A stretch of DNA of 64,000 bases from the NCBI RefSeq assembly GCF_036634175.1, contig NZ_JAZIFX010000001.1, positions 1,984,001 to 2,048,000 on the forward strand, read 5' to 3'. The first letter of the stretch is position 1; every line of letters begins with the position of its first letter. The notes under the pieces were generated by a model, which was not told the DNA's origin, searched no databases, and saw only the letters and a program-made list of their open reading frames with translations. The translations under genes were made by a program, and so were the position numbers. Positions 1 to 8,539 of the stretch are shown piece after piece. Source of the stretch: Streptomyces sp. P9-A2 (GTDB taxonomy: Bacteria; Actinomycetota; Actinomycetes; Streptomycetales; Streptomycetaceae).

Positions 1-211
1 TGCCCTGCCCACCGGTGCCGTGGCAGCTGGCACAGCCGACCGCGTAGAGCTTCTTGCCCTCCTCGATGGTGAGGGATTGGGCGGTTTCGTCGGCCTGCGC
101 CTTGCTCGCGGGTGCGAACACGGCGTACAGCCCCCCGGTGCATGCCAGCGCGAGGAGCAGAACGACGAGCGCCGCCAACGGGTGGCGTCGTCGTACGGAG
201 AGCTTTTTCAC
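1..211 (-). CDS. qcrC: Cytochrome bc1 complex diheme cytochrome c subunit QcrC, N-terminal part
   Basis: Partial gene cut by the window edge; about 70 N-terminal residues are visible. It starts with GTG at 211 (VKKLSVRRRHPLAAL). A positively charged start is followed by one hydrophobic segment that anchors the protein in the membrane. A CASCH heme-binding motif follows near residue 65, the first of the two heme c sites of actinobacterial QcrC. QcrC carries electrons from the bc1 complex directly to the aa3 oxidase, replacing soluble cytochrome c. It lies 79 bases downstream of ctaE on the same strand, the usual ctaE-qcrCAB arrangement. Confidence is high from the heme motif and context; the rest of the protein is outside the window. 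Confidence 0.9.
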   Translation of the reverse strand, partial: MKKLSVRRRHPLAALVVLLLALACTGGLYAVFAPASKAQADETAQSLTIEEGKKLYAVGCASCHGTGGQG

Positions 212-290
212 GGATTACCCCGGTGTCAGGATCTTCTGCGTCGATGCTTCTGGTGAGTGCGCTTCTTCGAGCGCGCGGATTCGGGTCCGC

Positions 291-902
291 CTACTTGATC
301 ATGTAGATCGTGGCGAAGAGGCCGATCCAGACGACATCGACGAAATGCCAGTAATAGGACACGACGATGGCCGCCGTCGCCTGGTCATGGGTGAACCTCC
401 GAGCCGCGTAGGTCCGGCCCAGGACGAACAGGAAGGCGAAGAGGCCTCCCAGCACGTGCAGGCCATGGAAGCCGGTGGTCAGGTAGAAGACCGAACCGTA
501 GGCGTCCGAGGAGATGGACAGACCCTCGTGCTTGACCAGCTCGGTGTACTCGATGACCTGGCCGGCGATGAAGACCGAGCCCATGATGAACGTGACGATG
601 AACCACGCCCGGAGCTTCTTCACGTCACCGCGCTCGGCGGCGAAGACGCCGAGCTGGCAGGTGAGGGAGGAGAGCACCAGGATCGTGGTGTTCGTCAACG
701 CGAACGGGAAGTTCAGCGTGTCGGCCTTCTCCGACCAGAAGTCGGGTCCGGTCACCGATCGCAGGGTGAAATACATTGCGAAGAGGGCCGCGAAGAACAT
801 CAGTTCGGAACTCAGCCAGATGATGGTTCCGACGCTGGTGAGGTTCGGTCGATTGACCGACGGGTGCGCGTGCCCGGTGTCTACTGTCGTTGCTGTCGCC
901 AC
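291..902 (-). CDS. ctaE: Cytochrome c oxidase subunit III
   Basis: 203-residue integral membrane protein, subunit III of the aa3-type cytochrome c oxidase. Recognisable family segments include [18 protein letters not shown] near the start, the FHGLHV motif, and the C-terminal [18 protein letters not shown]; about five membrane helices can be seen. The start is the GTG at 902 ([14 protein letters not shown]), because the sequence upstream in this frame has no family similarity. No good ribosome binding site precedes it; instead a 15-base palindrome (904-918) abuts the start codon. It is the first gene of the ctaE-qcrCAB unit and is divergent from the receiver-like gene at 1104. Confidence 0.95.
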   Translation of the reverse strand: MATATTVDTGHAHPSVNRPNLTSVGTIIWLSSELMFFAALFAMYFTLRSVTGPDFWSEKADTLNFPFALTNTTILVLSSLTCQLGVFAAERGDVKKLRAWFIVTFIMGSVFIAGQVIEYTELVKHEGLSISSDAYGSVFYLTTGFHGLHVLGGLFAFLFVLGRTYAARRFTHDQATAAIVVSYYWHFVDVVWIGLFATIYMIK

Positions 903-903
903 G

Positions 904-918
904 CCGACATTATGTCGG
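904..918. promoter_or_regulatory. Perfect palindrome abutting the ctaE start codon
   Basis: CCGACAT-T-ATGTCGG: two 7-base arms around one central base, one base away from the GTG start of ctaE and about 190 bases from the divergent gene at 1104. A dyad over the expected initiation region suggests an operator, or a hairpin that hides the start codon. The protein that would bind is unknown. Confidence 0.4.
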
Positions 919-1014
919 TCGCTTATCCCGCCCTCACCCCGGGGGGTGCCGTTCGGTGCGTTCGCCCGTCGTGTACTGCCCGGATGGCCTATCGAAGCGG
1001 TGTCCGAACCAGTG

Positions 1015-1041
1015 TTGACAAGCTGCCGGAAGGGGTAGCAT
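1015..1041 (+). promoter_or_regulatory. Possible promoter for the receiver-like gene
   Basis: TTGACA at 1015-1020 and TAGCAT at 1036-1041 lie 15 bases apart, slightly shorter than the ideal 16-18. It is correctly oriented about 60 bases upstream of the GGAGGA ribosome binding site (1095-1100) of the gene starting at 1104. Tentative because of the short spacer. Confidence 0.35.
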
Positions 1042-1103
1042 CCGCGCCATCGGCACCACTGGTGCCGGACGATGCCGTGCCCCCTCACGAGTGTGGAGGA
1101 ACA

Positions 1104-1505
1104 ATGCAGGCGACCGCCACGGTGCTGGTCTACAGCGACAACTCAGGCACCCGGGAGCAGGTGCGGCTCGCCACCGGCCGGCGGCCGGCCCCGGACGTAC
1201 CCGTCGTGGAGTTCGTGGAGTGCGCGACCCTCCCGGCCGTCCTCAAGGAGCTGGAGCGGGGCGGGATCGATGTCTGCGTCCTGGACGGCGAGTCGTCGCC
1301 GGTGGGCGGTATGGGCGTGTGCCGCCAGATCAAGGACGAGATCTTCGCGTGTCCGCCGGTACTGCTGCTCATCGGCCGGCCCCAGGACGCCTGGCTGGCC
1401 ACCTGGAGCCGCGCGGAGGCCGCTGTGACGCTGCCGGTGGAGCCGGTGGAGTTCGCCTCGGCCCTGGCCTCCCTGCTGCGCCAGAAGCACGCCCTGAGCG
1501 TTTAG
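1104..1505 (+). CDS. Stand-alone receiver-like (CheY-fold) protein
   Basis: 133-residue protein resembling a single response-regulator receiver domain with no output domain. The first strand ends in VLVYSDN (acidic residues near 11-12). A candidate phosphoacceptor is Asp61 in [15 protein letters not shown], followed by an amphipathic CRQIKDE helix and a hydrophobic PPVLLLIG strand. The conserved switch Lys is not obvious, so phosphorylation is uncertain. The start ATG at 1104 is preceded by GGAGGA at good spacing. It is divergent from ctaE, and homologues sit beside the oxidase genes in other streptomycetes, so a role in respiration-linked signalling is possible but unproven. Confidence 0.75.
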   Translation: MQATATVLVYSDNSGTREQVRLATGRRPAPDVPVVEFVECATLPAVLKELERGGIDVCVLDGESSPVGGMGVCRQIKDEIFACPPVLLLIGRPQDAWLATWSRAEAAVTLPVEPVEFASALASLLRQKHALSV

Positions 1506-1848
1506 GGCCTGTCCGGCGGATCAGGCCGGGGACGCGGGGGCCGGCACGCCCTCCCCCAAGCTCTTCGAGCAGGGGCCCCAGCGGCGTTGTCGTCGGTTGC
1601 CGACTCCCCCGAGCTCTCGGCTTCTCCCCCGAACTCTCGGCTCCGCTCGAACAGGGGGGACCCCCATGAACAGGGGGACCCCCATCGCGTCGACGCCCTC
1701 CTCCGCCTTGCGGCTGAACGCTCCCCCACGCTCGAACATGCTCGCGCGGGAGGGTCCCTCATCGCCCCCCGCTCGGCCCGGCCGGACAGACGCCGCCGGT
1801 CACCTCCGGCTCGATCCGCCGGACAGACCCCAGGGCCTTCCGTTCGGA
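1506..1848. repeat. Intergenic repeat-rich stretch with inverted copies of a dispersed 15-mer
   Basis: No gene is visible between the receiver-like gene and the L,D-transpeptidase. The stretch carries GCCTGTCCGGCGGATC (1507-1522) and its inverted copy GATCCGCCGGACAGA (1813-1827). There are also duplicated phrases such as CCCCCGAGCTCTCGGCTTCT / CCCCCGAACTCTCGGCTCC (around 1607-1645) and repeated GGGGGACCCCCAT (around 1655-1684). The same 15-mer recurs at 23598-23612. Such phrases are typical of short dispersed intergenic repeats in Streptomyces. It probably also serves as the transcription end for the convergent neighbours. Confidence 0.6.
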
Positions 1849-3120
1849 TCAGGCCGCCCGGGGGCGCAGCCGTGCCTGCTCCTCGGGGGCGGGGGCGGCT
1901 GCGGTGTCTCCCGCCAGGGCGCTGCCCGCGCGCCATTGGGCCCAGGTGAGGTTCCAGTCGCCGAAGCCGTTGCCGAACGGCTCCATGGTGGTGCCGCCCG
2001 AGTTGGCGACCTCGACGAGGTCGCCCTGGTCGAACGTGTCGAAGAACCACTCGGCGTCGTCGGTGCTCATGCCGACGCAGCCGTGGCTGACGTTGTCGTA
2101 GCCCTGGGAGCCGACGGACCAGGGAGCGGCGTGCACGTACTCGCCGCTCCAGGTCACCCTGGTGGCGAAGTGGACGGACATGTCGTAGGACTCGGAGGAG
2201 CCCTCGGCGATGCCGATGCTGGTGCTGAGCATACGTACGAGGCGTTCCTTGGCGAGGACGACCTTGACGCCGTTGCGGGTCTCGAAGCCCGGCTTGCCCG
2301 CGGTGACGGCGATCGTCCTGATCTCCTCGCCGCTCTTGTGGACCGTCAGCCGGTGCGCGGCGACGTCGACGACGGCTATGACCCGGTCGCCGGTCCTGAG
2401 GGTCAGCGGTTCGGCCTTGCCGCCCCTCAGCCGGTCGCCGATCCTGACGCCCTCCAGGTTGCTGCGCATCCTGACCGTGGCGTTCTCGGGCCAGTACTCC
2501 TTCGGGCGGAAGTGGAGCGACTTGTCGTCCACCCAGTGCCAGGCGCCGTCCACCGCGGGTGTGGAGGACACCTTGAGGCCGCGCTCCACGACGGCGCGCT
2601 GGGCGGGGTCCCGGACCGGTGCGCTCAGCTCGGCGGTGAGCGGCTGGCCGACGCCGTAGGTGCCCGTTCCGGGGCCGAAGGTGACGCCGAGGCTCTTGGC
2701 GTCGCCGCTCTTGGTGGCGAGCCTGCCCGTGGTGAAGGTGAGGACCTCGCGGCCCCGCGCGCCGTCCTCGTCCTCGGTGCTGACCCGGACCGTGTAGGCG
2801 GCGTCGGCGGCGAGCGGGGAGGTGCTGTGCCAGCGGCTGCCGTCGGCGGCGAGTTCGCCCGCCACGTGACGGCCCGCGGCGTCCACCGCCGTGACGTCGG
2901 TGATGCGCCCGTCGGAGTCCTCGGCCACGACCTCCAGGGGCAGGTCCGGGTCGGCCTTCTTCCCTTCGGAGGGACCGCTGAAGCTGATCCGGTCCGCGGC
3001 GTCGTAGGGCTCGGAGGACAGCCGGTCCTCGCCGGAGGAGCAGCCGGTGCCGCCCGCGCCGAGGGCGATCACCAGCAGCGTGCAGCCGACGACGGTGCGG
3101 TTTCGAGAAGCACGTCTCAT
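1849..3120 (-). CDS. L,D-transpeptidase lipoprotein with Ig-like and YkuD domains
   Basis: 423 residues. The N-terminus (RRASRNR, then a hydrophobic run ending TGC at Cys27) looks like a lipoprotein signal with a weak lipobox lacking Leu at -3. Residues about 40-250 form the immunoglobulin-like region of actinobacterial L,D-transpeptidases, and about 250-385 the YkuD catalytic domain. The hallmark SHGCVGM is at 345-351, with catalytic Cys348 and His346. These enzymes make 3-3 cross-links in peptidoglycan outside the membrane. The tail (PAPEEQARLRP) is short and probably disordered. It is a single gene between the ctaE and ctaCDF units; no direct link to respiration is implied beyond conserved location. 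Confidence 0.93.
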   Translation of the reverse strand: MRRASRNRTVVGCTLLVIALGAGGTGCSSGEDRLSSEPYDAADRISFSGPSEGKKADPDLPLEVVAEDSDGRITDVTAVDAAGRHVAGELAADGSRWHSTSPLAADAAYTVRVSTEDEDGARGREVLTFTTGRLATKSGDAKSLGVTFGPGTGTYGVGQPLTAELSAPVRDPAQRAVVERGLKVSSTPAVDGAWHWVDDKSLHFRPKEYWPENATVRMRSNLEGVRIGDRLRGGKAEPLTLRTGDRVIAVVDVAAHRLTVHKSGEEIRTIAVTAGKPGFETRNGVKVVLAKERLVRMLSTSIGIAEGSSESYDMSVHFATRVTWSGEYVHAAPWSVGSQGYDNVSHGCVGMSTDDAEWFFDTFDQGDLVEVANSGGTTMEPFGNGFGDWNLTWAQWRAGSALAGDTAAAPAPEEQARLRPRAA

Positions 3121-3226
3121 GACCTCACGCTAGGGAGCCTCGTCAACTGCGGCACGCCGAAAGGCTCGAACGAGTGACATCCCGTGCGGCCGAACGCGAC
3201 GCGGGGCCCGTGCGGCCGGACACGAC

Positions 3227-3266
3227 GCAGGGCCCGGACGCTCCTGAGGGAGTGTCCGGGCCCTGC
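3227..3266. terminator. Terminator hairpin after ctaF
   Basis: A 13-bp perfect stem (3227-3239 with 3254-3266) whose loop can extend the pairing through CTCC/GGAG. It lies 28 bases past the ctaF stop on the minus strand and between ctaF and the transpeptidase start, so it likely ends the ctaCDF transcript. Confidence 0.75.
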
Positions 3267-3293
3267 GCGGGACGCCCGTGTTACCGATGCGTA

Positions 3294-3692
3294 CTACTGG
3301 GTGCGGTTCTCACCGCGGTAGTACTCGAAGACCCAGCCCCAGAGGCTGAGCACGATCAGCGGTGCCGCGAAGTACATCAGCCACCAGCCGACGGCGACGG
3401 CCAGGAAGGCGACCGCGGCACCGAGGCCGAGACCGAGCGGCTGCCAGCTGTGCGGGCTGAAGAACCCGACCTCGCCGGCGTCGTCGGCGACGTCCGCCTC
3501 CTTGTCGTCCTGAGGACCCACGTCGACCCGCCGGGCGGTGAAGCCCAGGTAGAAGCCGACCATGATGCTCAGGCCGAAGGCCAGGAAGAGGGCCGTGGTA
3601 CCGGCCGGCTCCTTCGACCACACGCCGTAGACGACCGCCACGGCGAGCAGGAAGACGCTCAGCCAGATGAACATCTTGCCCTGGATCTTCAC
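3294..3692 (-). CDS. ctaF: Cytochrome c oxidase subunit IV (actinobacterial type)
   Basis: 132-residue protein with four hydrophobic segments (about residues 7-25, 33-52, 86-105 and 108-124). It matches the small actinobacterial subunit IV that stabilises the aa3 oxidase within the bc1-aa3 supercomplex. The start [12 protein letters not shown] and the end [10 protein letters not shown] are typical. Its ATG overlaps the ctaD stop in an ATGA junction (3689-3692), indicating translational coupling, and it closes the ctaC-ctaD-ctaF operon. Confidence 0.95.
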   Translation of the reverse strand: MKIQGKMFIWLSVFLLAVAVVYGVWSKEPAGTTALFLAFGLSIMVGFYLGFTARRVDVGPQDDKEADVADDAGEVGFFSPHSWQPLGLGLGAAVAFLAVAVGWWLMYFAAPLIVLSLWGWVFEYYRGENRTQ

Positions 3693-5425
3693 TTGCCGGC
3701 CTCCTTGCCGCCGGAGAGGACCTTCTCACCGTGACCGGTGTTCTCGAGCTGGTCGAGCGCGGCGATCTCCGGGTGGTGCAGGTCGAACGCCGGGGATTCG
3801 CTGCGGATCCGCGGCAGGGTGAGGAAGTTGTGGCGCGGCGGCGGGCAGGAGGTGGCCCACTCGAGCGAACGGCCGTACCCCCACGGGTCGTCGACCTCGA
3901 TCTTCTTGCCGTACTTGGCCGTCTTCCAGATGTTGTAGAAGAACGGCAGCATCGACATGCCGAGCAGGAACGACGCGATGGTCGAGACGGTGTTCAGCGC
4001 GGTGAAGCCGTCGGCCGCCAGGTAGTCCGAGTAACGGCGCGGCATGCCCTCGGCACCCAGCCAGTGCTGGACCAGGAACGTGCCGTGGAAGCCGGCGAAC
4101 AGCGTCCAGAAGGTGATCTTCCCGAGGCGTTCGTCGAGCATCTTGCCGGTGAACTTCGGCCACCAGAAGTGGAAGCCGGCGAACATCGCGAAGACGACGG
4201 TGCCGAACACCACGTAGTGGAAGTGCGCCACCACGAAGTACGAGTCCGTGACGTGGAAGTCCAGCGGCGGCGAGGCCAGGATGACGCCCGTCAGACCACC
4301 GAAGAGGAAGGTCACCAGGAAGCCCGCCGACCAGAGCATCGGTGTCTCGAAGCTCAGCGACCCCTTCCACATGGTGCCCAGCCAGTTGAAGAACTTCACC
4401 CCGGTCGGGATCGCGATCAGGAAGGTCATGAAGGAGAAGAACGGCAGCAGCACACCGCCGGTGGCGTACATGTGGTGCGCCCACACCGTCACCGACAGAC
4501 CCGCGATCGCGATGGTCGCGCCGATCAGGCCCATGTAGCCGAAGATCGGCTTGCGGGAGAAGACCGGGACGATCTCGGAGACGATGCCGAAGAACGGCAG
4601 CGCGATGATGTACACCTCGGGGTGACCGAAGAACCAGAACAGGTGCTGCCAGAGCAGCGACCCGCCGTTGGCCGGGTCGAAGATGTGCCCGCCGAACTTC
4701 CGGTCGTACTCGAGCGCGAAGAGCGCCGCCGCGAGCACCGGGAAGGCGAGCAGGACCAGCACACCGGTCAGCAGCACGTTCCAGGTGAAGATCGGCATGC
4801 GGAACATCGTCATGCCGGGAGCGCGCATGCAGATGATCGTGGTAATGAAGTTGACCGCACCGAGGATCGTGCCGAAGCCGGAGAGGGCCAGGCCCATGAT
4901 CCACATGTCACCGCCGAGCCCCGGTGAGCGGACGACGTCCGTCAGCGGGGAGTAGGCGGTCCAGCCGAAGCTGGCGGCGCCGTCCGGGGTGAGGAAGCCG
5001 CCGAGCGCGATCAGCGAGCCGAACGTGAACAGCCAGTAGGCGAACATGTTCAGCCGCGGGAAGGCGACGTCGGGCGCGCCGATCTGGAGCGGCATGATCC
5101 AGTTCGCGAAACCGGAGAACAGGGGCGTCGCGAACATCAGCAGCATGACCGTGCCATGCATCGTGAACGCCTGGTTGAACTGCTCGTTCGACATGATCTG
5201 CAGGCCCGGCCGGGCCAGCTCGGCGCGCATGACGAGCGCCATCACGCCACCGATGCAGAAGAACACGAACGACGACGCCAGGTACATGGTGCCGATCGTC
5301 TTGTGATCAGTGCTGGTGAGCCACTTGACGATCACATTACCGGGCTGCTTGCGCCGGACCGGCTGCTCGCCCTCGTAGGAGTCCACAGTCGCTGCGGCAC
5401 CCCGGGGTTCATTGAGGATGCTCAC
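3689..5425 (-). CDS. ctaD: Cytochrome c oxidase subunit I
   Basis: 578 residues with twelve membrane helices; it is the catalytic subunit that binds heme a and the heme a3-CuB centre where oxygen is reduced. Clear motifs are [23 protein letters not shown] (CuB His and cross-linked Tyr), [10 protein letters not shown] (paired CuB His) and [14 protein letters not shown] (heme a/a3 ligands). The start is GTG at 5425 (MSILNEPRG), giving a four-base GTGA overlap with the ctaC stop; longer upstream readings are inside ctaC in another frame. Length and residues are normal for the actinobacterial aa3 oxidase. Confidence 0.97.
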   Translation of the reverse strand: MSILNEPRGAAATVDSYEGEQPVRRKQPGNVIVKWLTSTDHKTIGTMYLASSFVFFCIGGVMALVMRAELARPGLQIMSNEQFNQAFTMHGTVMLLMFATPLFSGFANWIMPLQIGAPDVAFPRLNMFAYWLFTFGSLIALGGFLTPDGAASFGWTAYSPLTDVVRSPGLGGDMWIMGLALSGFGTILGAVNFITTIICMRAPGMTMFRMPIFTWNVLLTGVLVLLAFPVLAAALFALEYDRKFGGHIFDPANGGSLLWQHLFWFFGHPEVYIIALPFFGIVSEIVPVFSRKPIFGYMGLIGATIAIAGLSVTVWAHHMYATGGVLLPFFSFMTFLIAIPTGVKFFNWLGTMWKGSLSFETPMLWSAGFLVTFLFGGLTGVILASPPLDFHVTDSYFVVAHFHYVVFGTVVFAMFAGFHFWWPKFTGKMLDERLGKITFWTLFAGFHGTFLVQHWLGAEGMPRRYSDYLAADGFTALNTVSTIASFLLGMSMLPFFYNIWKTAKYGKKIEVDDPWGYGRSLEWATSCPPPRHNFLTLPRIRSESPAFDLHHPEIAALDQLENTGHGEKVLSGGKEAGK

Positions 5426-6381
5426 AGGATGTTCGCCTCCCGGTTCTTCTCGTGGCTCGTCTGGTCGATGCCGGCGGGAACGTAACCGGTCTGTCCCTTC
5501 TCCGCGAGCTCCTTGAGGTGCTGCTCGTAGCGCTCGGGGGAGACGACCTTCACGTTGAACAGCATCCGGGCGTGGTCCACGCCGCAGAGCTCGGCGCACT
5601 TGCCGAGGAAGGTGCCCTCACGGTTGGGGACCACCTCGAAGGCGTTGGGGTGACCCGGGATGACGTCCTGCTTCATCAGGAACGGCACCACCCAGAAGGA
5701 GTGGATGACGTCCCGCGAGGTCAGGACGAAGCGGACCCGCTTGCCCTCGGGCAGCCACAGGGTGGGGCCCGGGTTGTTGGTCTGCGGGTTCCGCGTCGAG
5801 GGGGTACCGCAGTCGTTGACACCGCCGGCGTCGGCCGGGAAGGCCTTCTTGTAAAGGTCCGGCACCGCCTCGAGTGCCTTGTCGGTCTTGGCGTCGCCGG
5901 TGGAACCCTCGACGTTCGCGATGTAGTTGAAGCACCAGCTCCACTGGAAGCCGACGACGTTCACGGTGACGTCCGGCTTCGGATCGAGCTTCATCAGCTC
6001 GGACTCGTCCCGGGCCGTGAAGTAGAAGAAGACCGAAACGATGATGAGCGGAACCACGGTGTACAACGCCTCGATGGGCATGTTGTAGCGGGTCTGCGGA
6101 GGTACCTCGACCTTGGTGCGGCTGCGCCGGTGGAAGAAAGCACTCCACAGGATCAGGCCCCACACCAGCGCGCCGATGGCGAGCGCGGCGGCCCAGGATC
6201 CCTGCCACAGGGAGAGGATTCGCTCGGCCCCCTCTGACGTGGGGGTGGGCATACCAAGGCGGGGGAAGTCCTCCCATGTGCAACCGGTGGCGGTTGCCAG
6301 GACCAGGCCCGCAGTCAGTGCCTGCAGCAGCTTCCGCCGCGTCGGGCGCCGCGGCGAGCGGTCGGAGCCGTTGGGACTCAC
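5422..6381 (-). CDS. ctaC: Cytochrome c oxidase subunit II
   Basis: 319 residues. The N-terminus has an RRPTRRK basic patch, a hydrophobic core and LATATGC, consistent with a lipoprotein signal. Two membrane helices follow (about 60-80 and 105-125), then the periplasmic-side cupredoxin domain. The CuA site is intact near the end: [14 protein letters not shown] with two Cys, a His and a Met. CtaC accepts electrons from the QcrC cytochrome. The GTG start at 6381 was chosen because GGGAAGG lies just upstream and the protein then has the usual length. It is the first gene of ctaC-ctaD-ctaF, with four-base overlaps between each pair. Confidence 0.96.
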   Translation of the reverse strand: MSPNGSDRSPRRPTRRKLLQALTAGLVLATATGCTWEDFPRLGMPTPTSEGAERILSLWQGSWAAALAIGALVWGLILWSAFFHRRSRTKVEVPPQTRYNMPIEALYTVVPLIIVSVFFYFTARDESELMKLDPKPDVTVNVVGFQWSWCFNYIANVEGSTGDAKTDKALEAVPDLYKKAFPADAGGVNDCGTPSTRNPQTNNPGPTLWLPEGKRVRFVLTSRDVIHSFWVVPFLMKQDVIPGHPNAFEVVPNREGTFLGKCAELCGVDHARMLFNVKVVSPERYEQHLKELAEKGQTGYVPAGIDQTSHEKNREANIL

Positions 6382-6732
6382 GTAGCGCCTTCCCGAGAGT
6401 CTCGCCCGCGCTGTACGGCTGCGGCCTGGCCTTCTCGCTGGTCGGTCGCCGCCCTGCGTCGGGCAGGGGTTTGGATGTTTATGCGGACCAAACCCTAGCC
6501 GACGCCTTCCGGGGGGTCGCGGGGAGGGGGTCATACGCGCCGCCCGTCACCCCGAAGGGGTGGAAGGCGCGCCCGATGGCCGGGAGCGCGGCTCGTGCGG
6601 TGGCAACGGCCGGGCCCGGCAGGCACAAAGAGCGCCGGGGCGCTCGCGCCCCCACCTCCCCGTTCTCCTCCCCTTCCCGTTCCCCTCCGTCCCCACTCCC
6701 TCCCCCGCCGGGCCGCGGCTTACCGTTGCCGT
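6382..6732. other. Divergent intergenic region with a polypyrimidine tract
   Basis: A 351-base region between ctaC (minus) and the cysteine desulfurase fusion (plus); it must hold the ctaCDF promoter. An almost purely C/T tract covers about 6649-6712. TACCGT at 6721-6726 ends six bases before the ATG at 6733 and is a likely -10 box of a leaderless mRNA. I see no small gene here. Confidence 0.45.
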
Positions 6733-8211
6733 ATGGCCTACTTCGACGCCGCGTCCGCCGCTCCGCTCCATCCCGTCGGCCGTCAGGCCCTGTTGGCCGC
6801 GCTGGACGACGGGTGGGCCGATCCGGCGCGACTGTACCGGGAGGGCAGGAGGGCCCGGCTGCTGCTGGACGCGGCCCGCGAGGCGGCGGCGGAGGCGGTG
6901 GAATGCCGCCCGGACGAGCTGGTGTTCACCCCGTCCGGCACCCGGGCGGTGCATGCCGGGATCGAGGGCGCGCTGGCCGGGCGGCGGCGCGTCGGGCGCC
7001 ACCTGATCGTGTCAGCGGTCGAACATTCTTCCGTCCTCCATGCGGCTGAGGTCCACGAAGCCCTGGGCGGTTCGGTCACCGAGGTCGGGGTGGACCGCAC
7101 GGGGGCCGTGACTCCGGACGCCTTCGCCGGTTCGCTGCGGCCGGACACCGCGCTGGCCTGTCTCCAGTCGGCCAACCACGAGGTGGGGACGGTGCAGCCG
7201 GTGGCCGAGGTCGCCGAGGCGTGCCGGGCGGCGGGTGTGCCGCTGCTGGTGGACGCGGCCCAGTCGCTGGGCTGGGGGCCGGTGGCGGGCGACTGGTCGC
7301 TGCTCACGGCGAGCGCCCACAAGTGGGGCGGCCCGTCGGGCGTCGGGCTGCTCGTGGTGCGCAAGGGGGTGCGGTTCGCTCCCCGGGGACCGCTGGACGA
7401 ACGGGAGTCGGGGCGGGCCGCCGGGTTCGAGAACATCCCGGCGGTGGTGGCCGCGGCGGCCTCGCTGCGGGCGGTGCGTGCCGAGGCCGCCGAGGAGGCG
7501 GCCCGGCTGCGGGAACTGACGGAGCGGATCCGGACGCGGGTGCCCGCGCTGGTGCCGGACGTGGAGGTGACCGGCGATCCGGAGCGGCGGCTGCCGGGGA
7601 TCGTCACCTTCTCCTGTCTCTATGTCGACGGGGAGACGGTGCTGCACGAACTGGACGGCGCCGGCTTCTCCGTGTCGTCCGGTTCGTCGTGCACTAGCAG
7701 CACGCTCACCCCGAGCCATGTGCTGAGGGCGATGGGGGTGCTGAGCGAGGGCAACGTCCGCGTCTCGCTGCCGCCGGGGACACCGGCCGAGGACGTCGAG
7801 CGGTTCCTGACGGTCCTGCCGGGGGTGGTGGCGGGGGTACGGGAGAAGCTGGGGGCACCGGTGCCGTCCGGGGGCGGCGTACGGGACGCGGAGCGGGGCG
7901 ACGAGGAGAGCGGCGCCCCGCCCGTGGATACACCGACCGTGGATACACCGGCCGGGGGCACTCCGGCAGGGGCGTCCACGGCCGGGGGCGCGCTGGTCGT
8001 GGACGCGCTGGGCCGGCGGTGCCCGGTCCCGGTGATCGAGCTGGCCCGGGTGATCGGCGACGTGCCCGTGGGCGGCACGGTACGGGTCCTCGCGGACGAC
8101 GAGGCGGCCCGGCTGGACATCCCGGCGTGGTGCGAGATGCGCGGGCAGGAGTACGTGGGCGAGGAGCCGGCGGACCGGGGCTCGGCCTATGTGGTCCGCC
8201 GGGTCTCGTGA
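6733..8211 (+). CDS. Cysteine desulfurase fused to a TusA sulfur-carrier domain
   Basis: 492-residue two-domain protein. Residues 1-375 are a class V aminotransferase-fold cysteine desulfurase (NifS/IscS type). Lys197 in ASAHKWGG is the PLP lysine, NHEVG and VDAAQS are family motifs, and Cys320 in SSGSSC is the probable persulfide cysteine. A Pro/Gly/Thr-rich linker (about 376-418) leads to a TusA-like domain (419-492) with the CPVP motif, Cys430. The fusion suggests sulfur is passed from the desulfurase Cys to the TusA Cys within one chain; the final acceptor is unknown. The ATG at 6733 follows TACCGT by six bases with no ribosome binding site, so the mRNA is probably leaderless. Confidence 0.9.
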   Translation: MAYFDAASAAPLHPVGRQALLAALDDGWADPARLYREGRRARLLLDAAREAAAEAVECRPDELVFTPSGTRAVHAGIEGALAGRRRVGRHLIVSAVEHSSVLHAAEVHEALGGSVTEVGVDRTGAVTPDAFAGSLRPDTALACLQSANHEVGTVQPVAEVAEACRAAGVPLLVDAAQSLGWGPVAGDWSLLTASAHKWGGPSGVGLLVVRKGVRFAPRGPLDERESGRAAGFENIPAVVAAAASLRAVRAEAAEEAARLRELTERIRTRVPALVPDVEVTGDPERRLPGIVTFSCLYVDGETVLHELDGAGFSVSSGSSCTSSTLTPSHVLRAMGVLSEGNVRVSLPPGTPAEDVERFLTVLPGVVAGVREKLGAPVPSGGGVRDAERGDEESGAPPVDTPTVDTPAGGTPAGASTAGGALVVDALGRRCPVPVIELARVIGDVPVGGTVRVLADDEAARLDIPAWCEMRGQEYVGEEPADRGSAYVVRRVS

Positions 8212-8539
8212 ACGGCGGGGGCCCGGGCCCCGGGGATGCGGGGCCCGAGGGCTCGGTGACCCGGAGCCGAGGGCCGGTGACCCGGGAGCCGGGTGCCGGT
8301 GACCCGGGAGGCCGGTGACCCGGGAGCCGGGAATGCGGGGCCCGAGGGCTCGGTGACCCGGAGCCGAGGGCCGGTGACCCGGGAGCCCGATACCCCGGTG
8401 ACCCGGAGCCGAGGGCCGTTGACCCGGGAGCCGTTGCCCCGGGGCCCGATACCCCGGTGACCCGGCAGCCGGGGCCCGATGCTCTCGGGGTTCGGGGGCC
8501 GGGGCTCGGTGCCCTCGGGGTTCGGGAACCGCTGGTGCG
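8212..8539. repeat. Intergenic tandem-repeat tract
   Basis: 328 bases without a gene, filled with variants of GGTGACCCGGAGCCGAGGGCC. One 55-base segment (8236-8290) recurs identically at 8333-8387, and shorter copies continue to about 8525. It separates two convergent genes and can form many G/C hairpins, so it may stop transcription from both sides. Confidence 0.75.

Noticed and set aside
3310..4904. Arg/His-rich minus-strand frames inside ctaD and ctaF
   Set aside because: They are frame-shifted shadows of the oxidase genes, which have all family motifs and overlapping start/stop junctions.
8230..8525. Possible CRISPR-like array in the repeat tract
   Set aside because: Repeats are contiguous and degenerate without unique spacers, and no cas genes are near.
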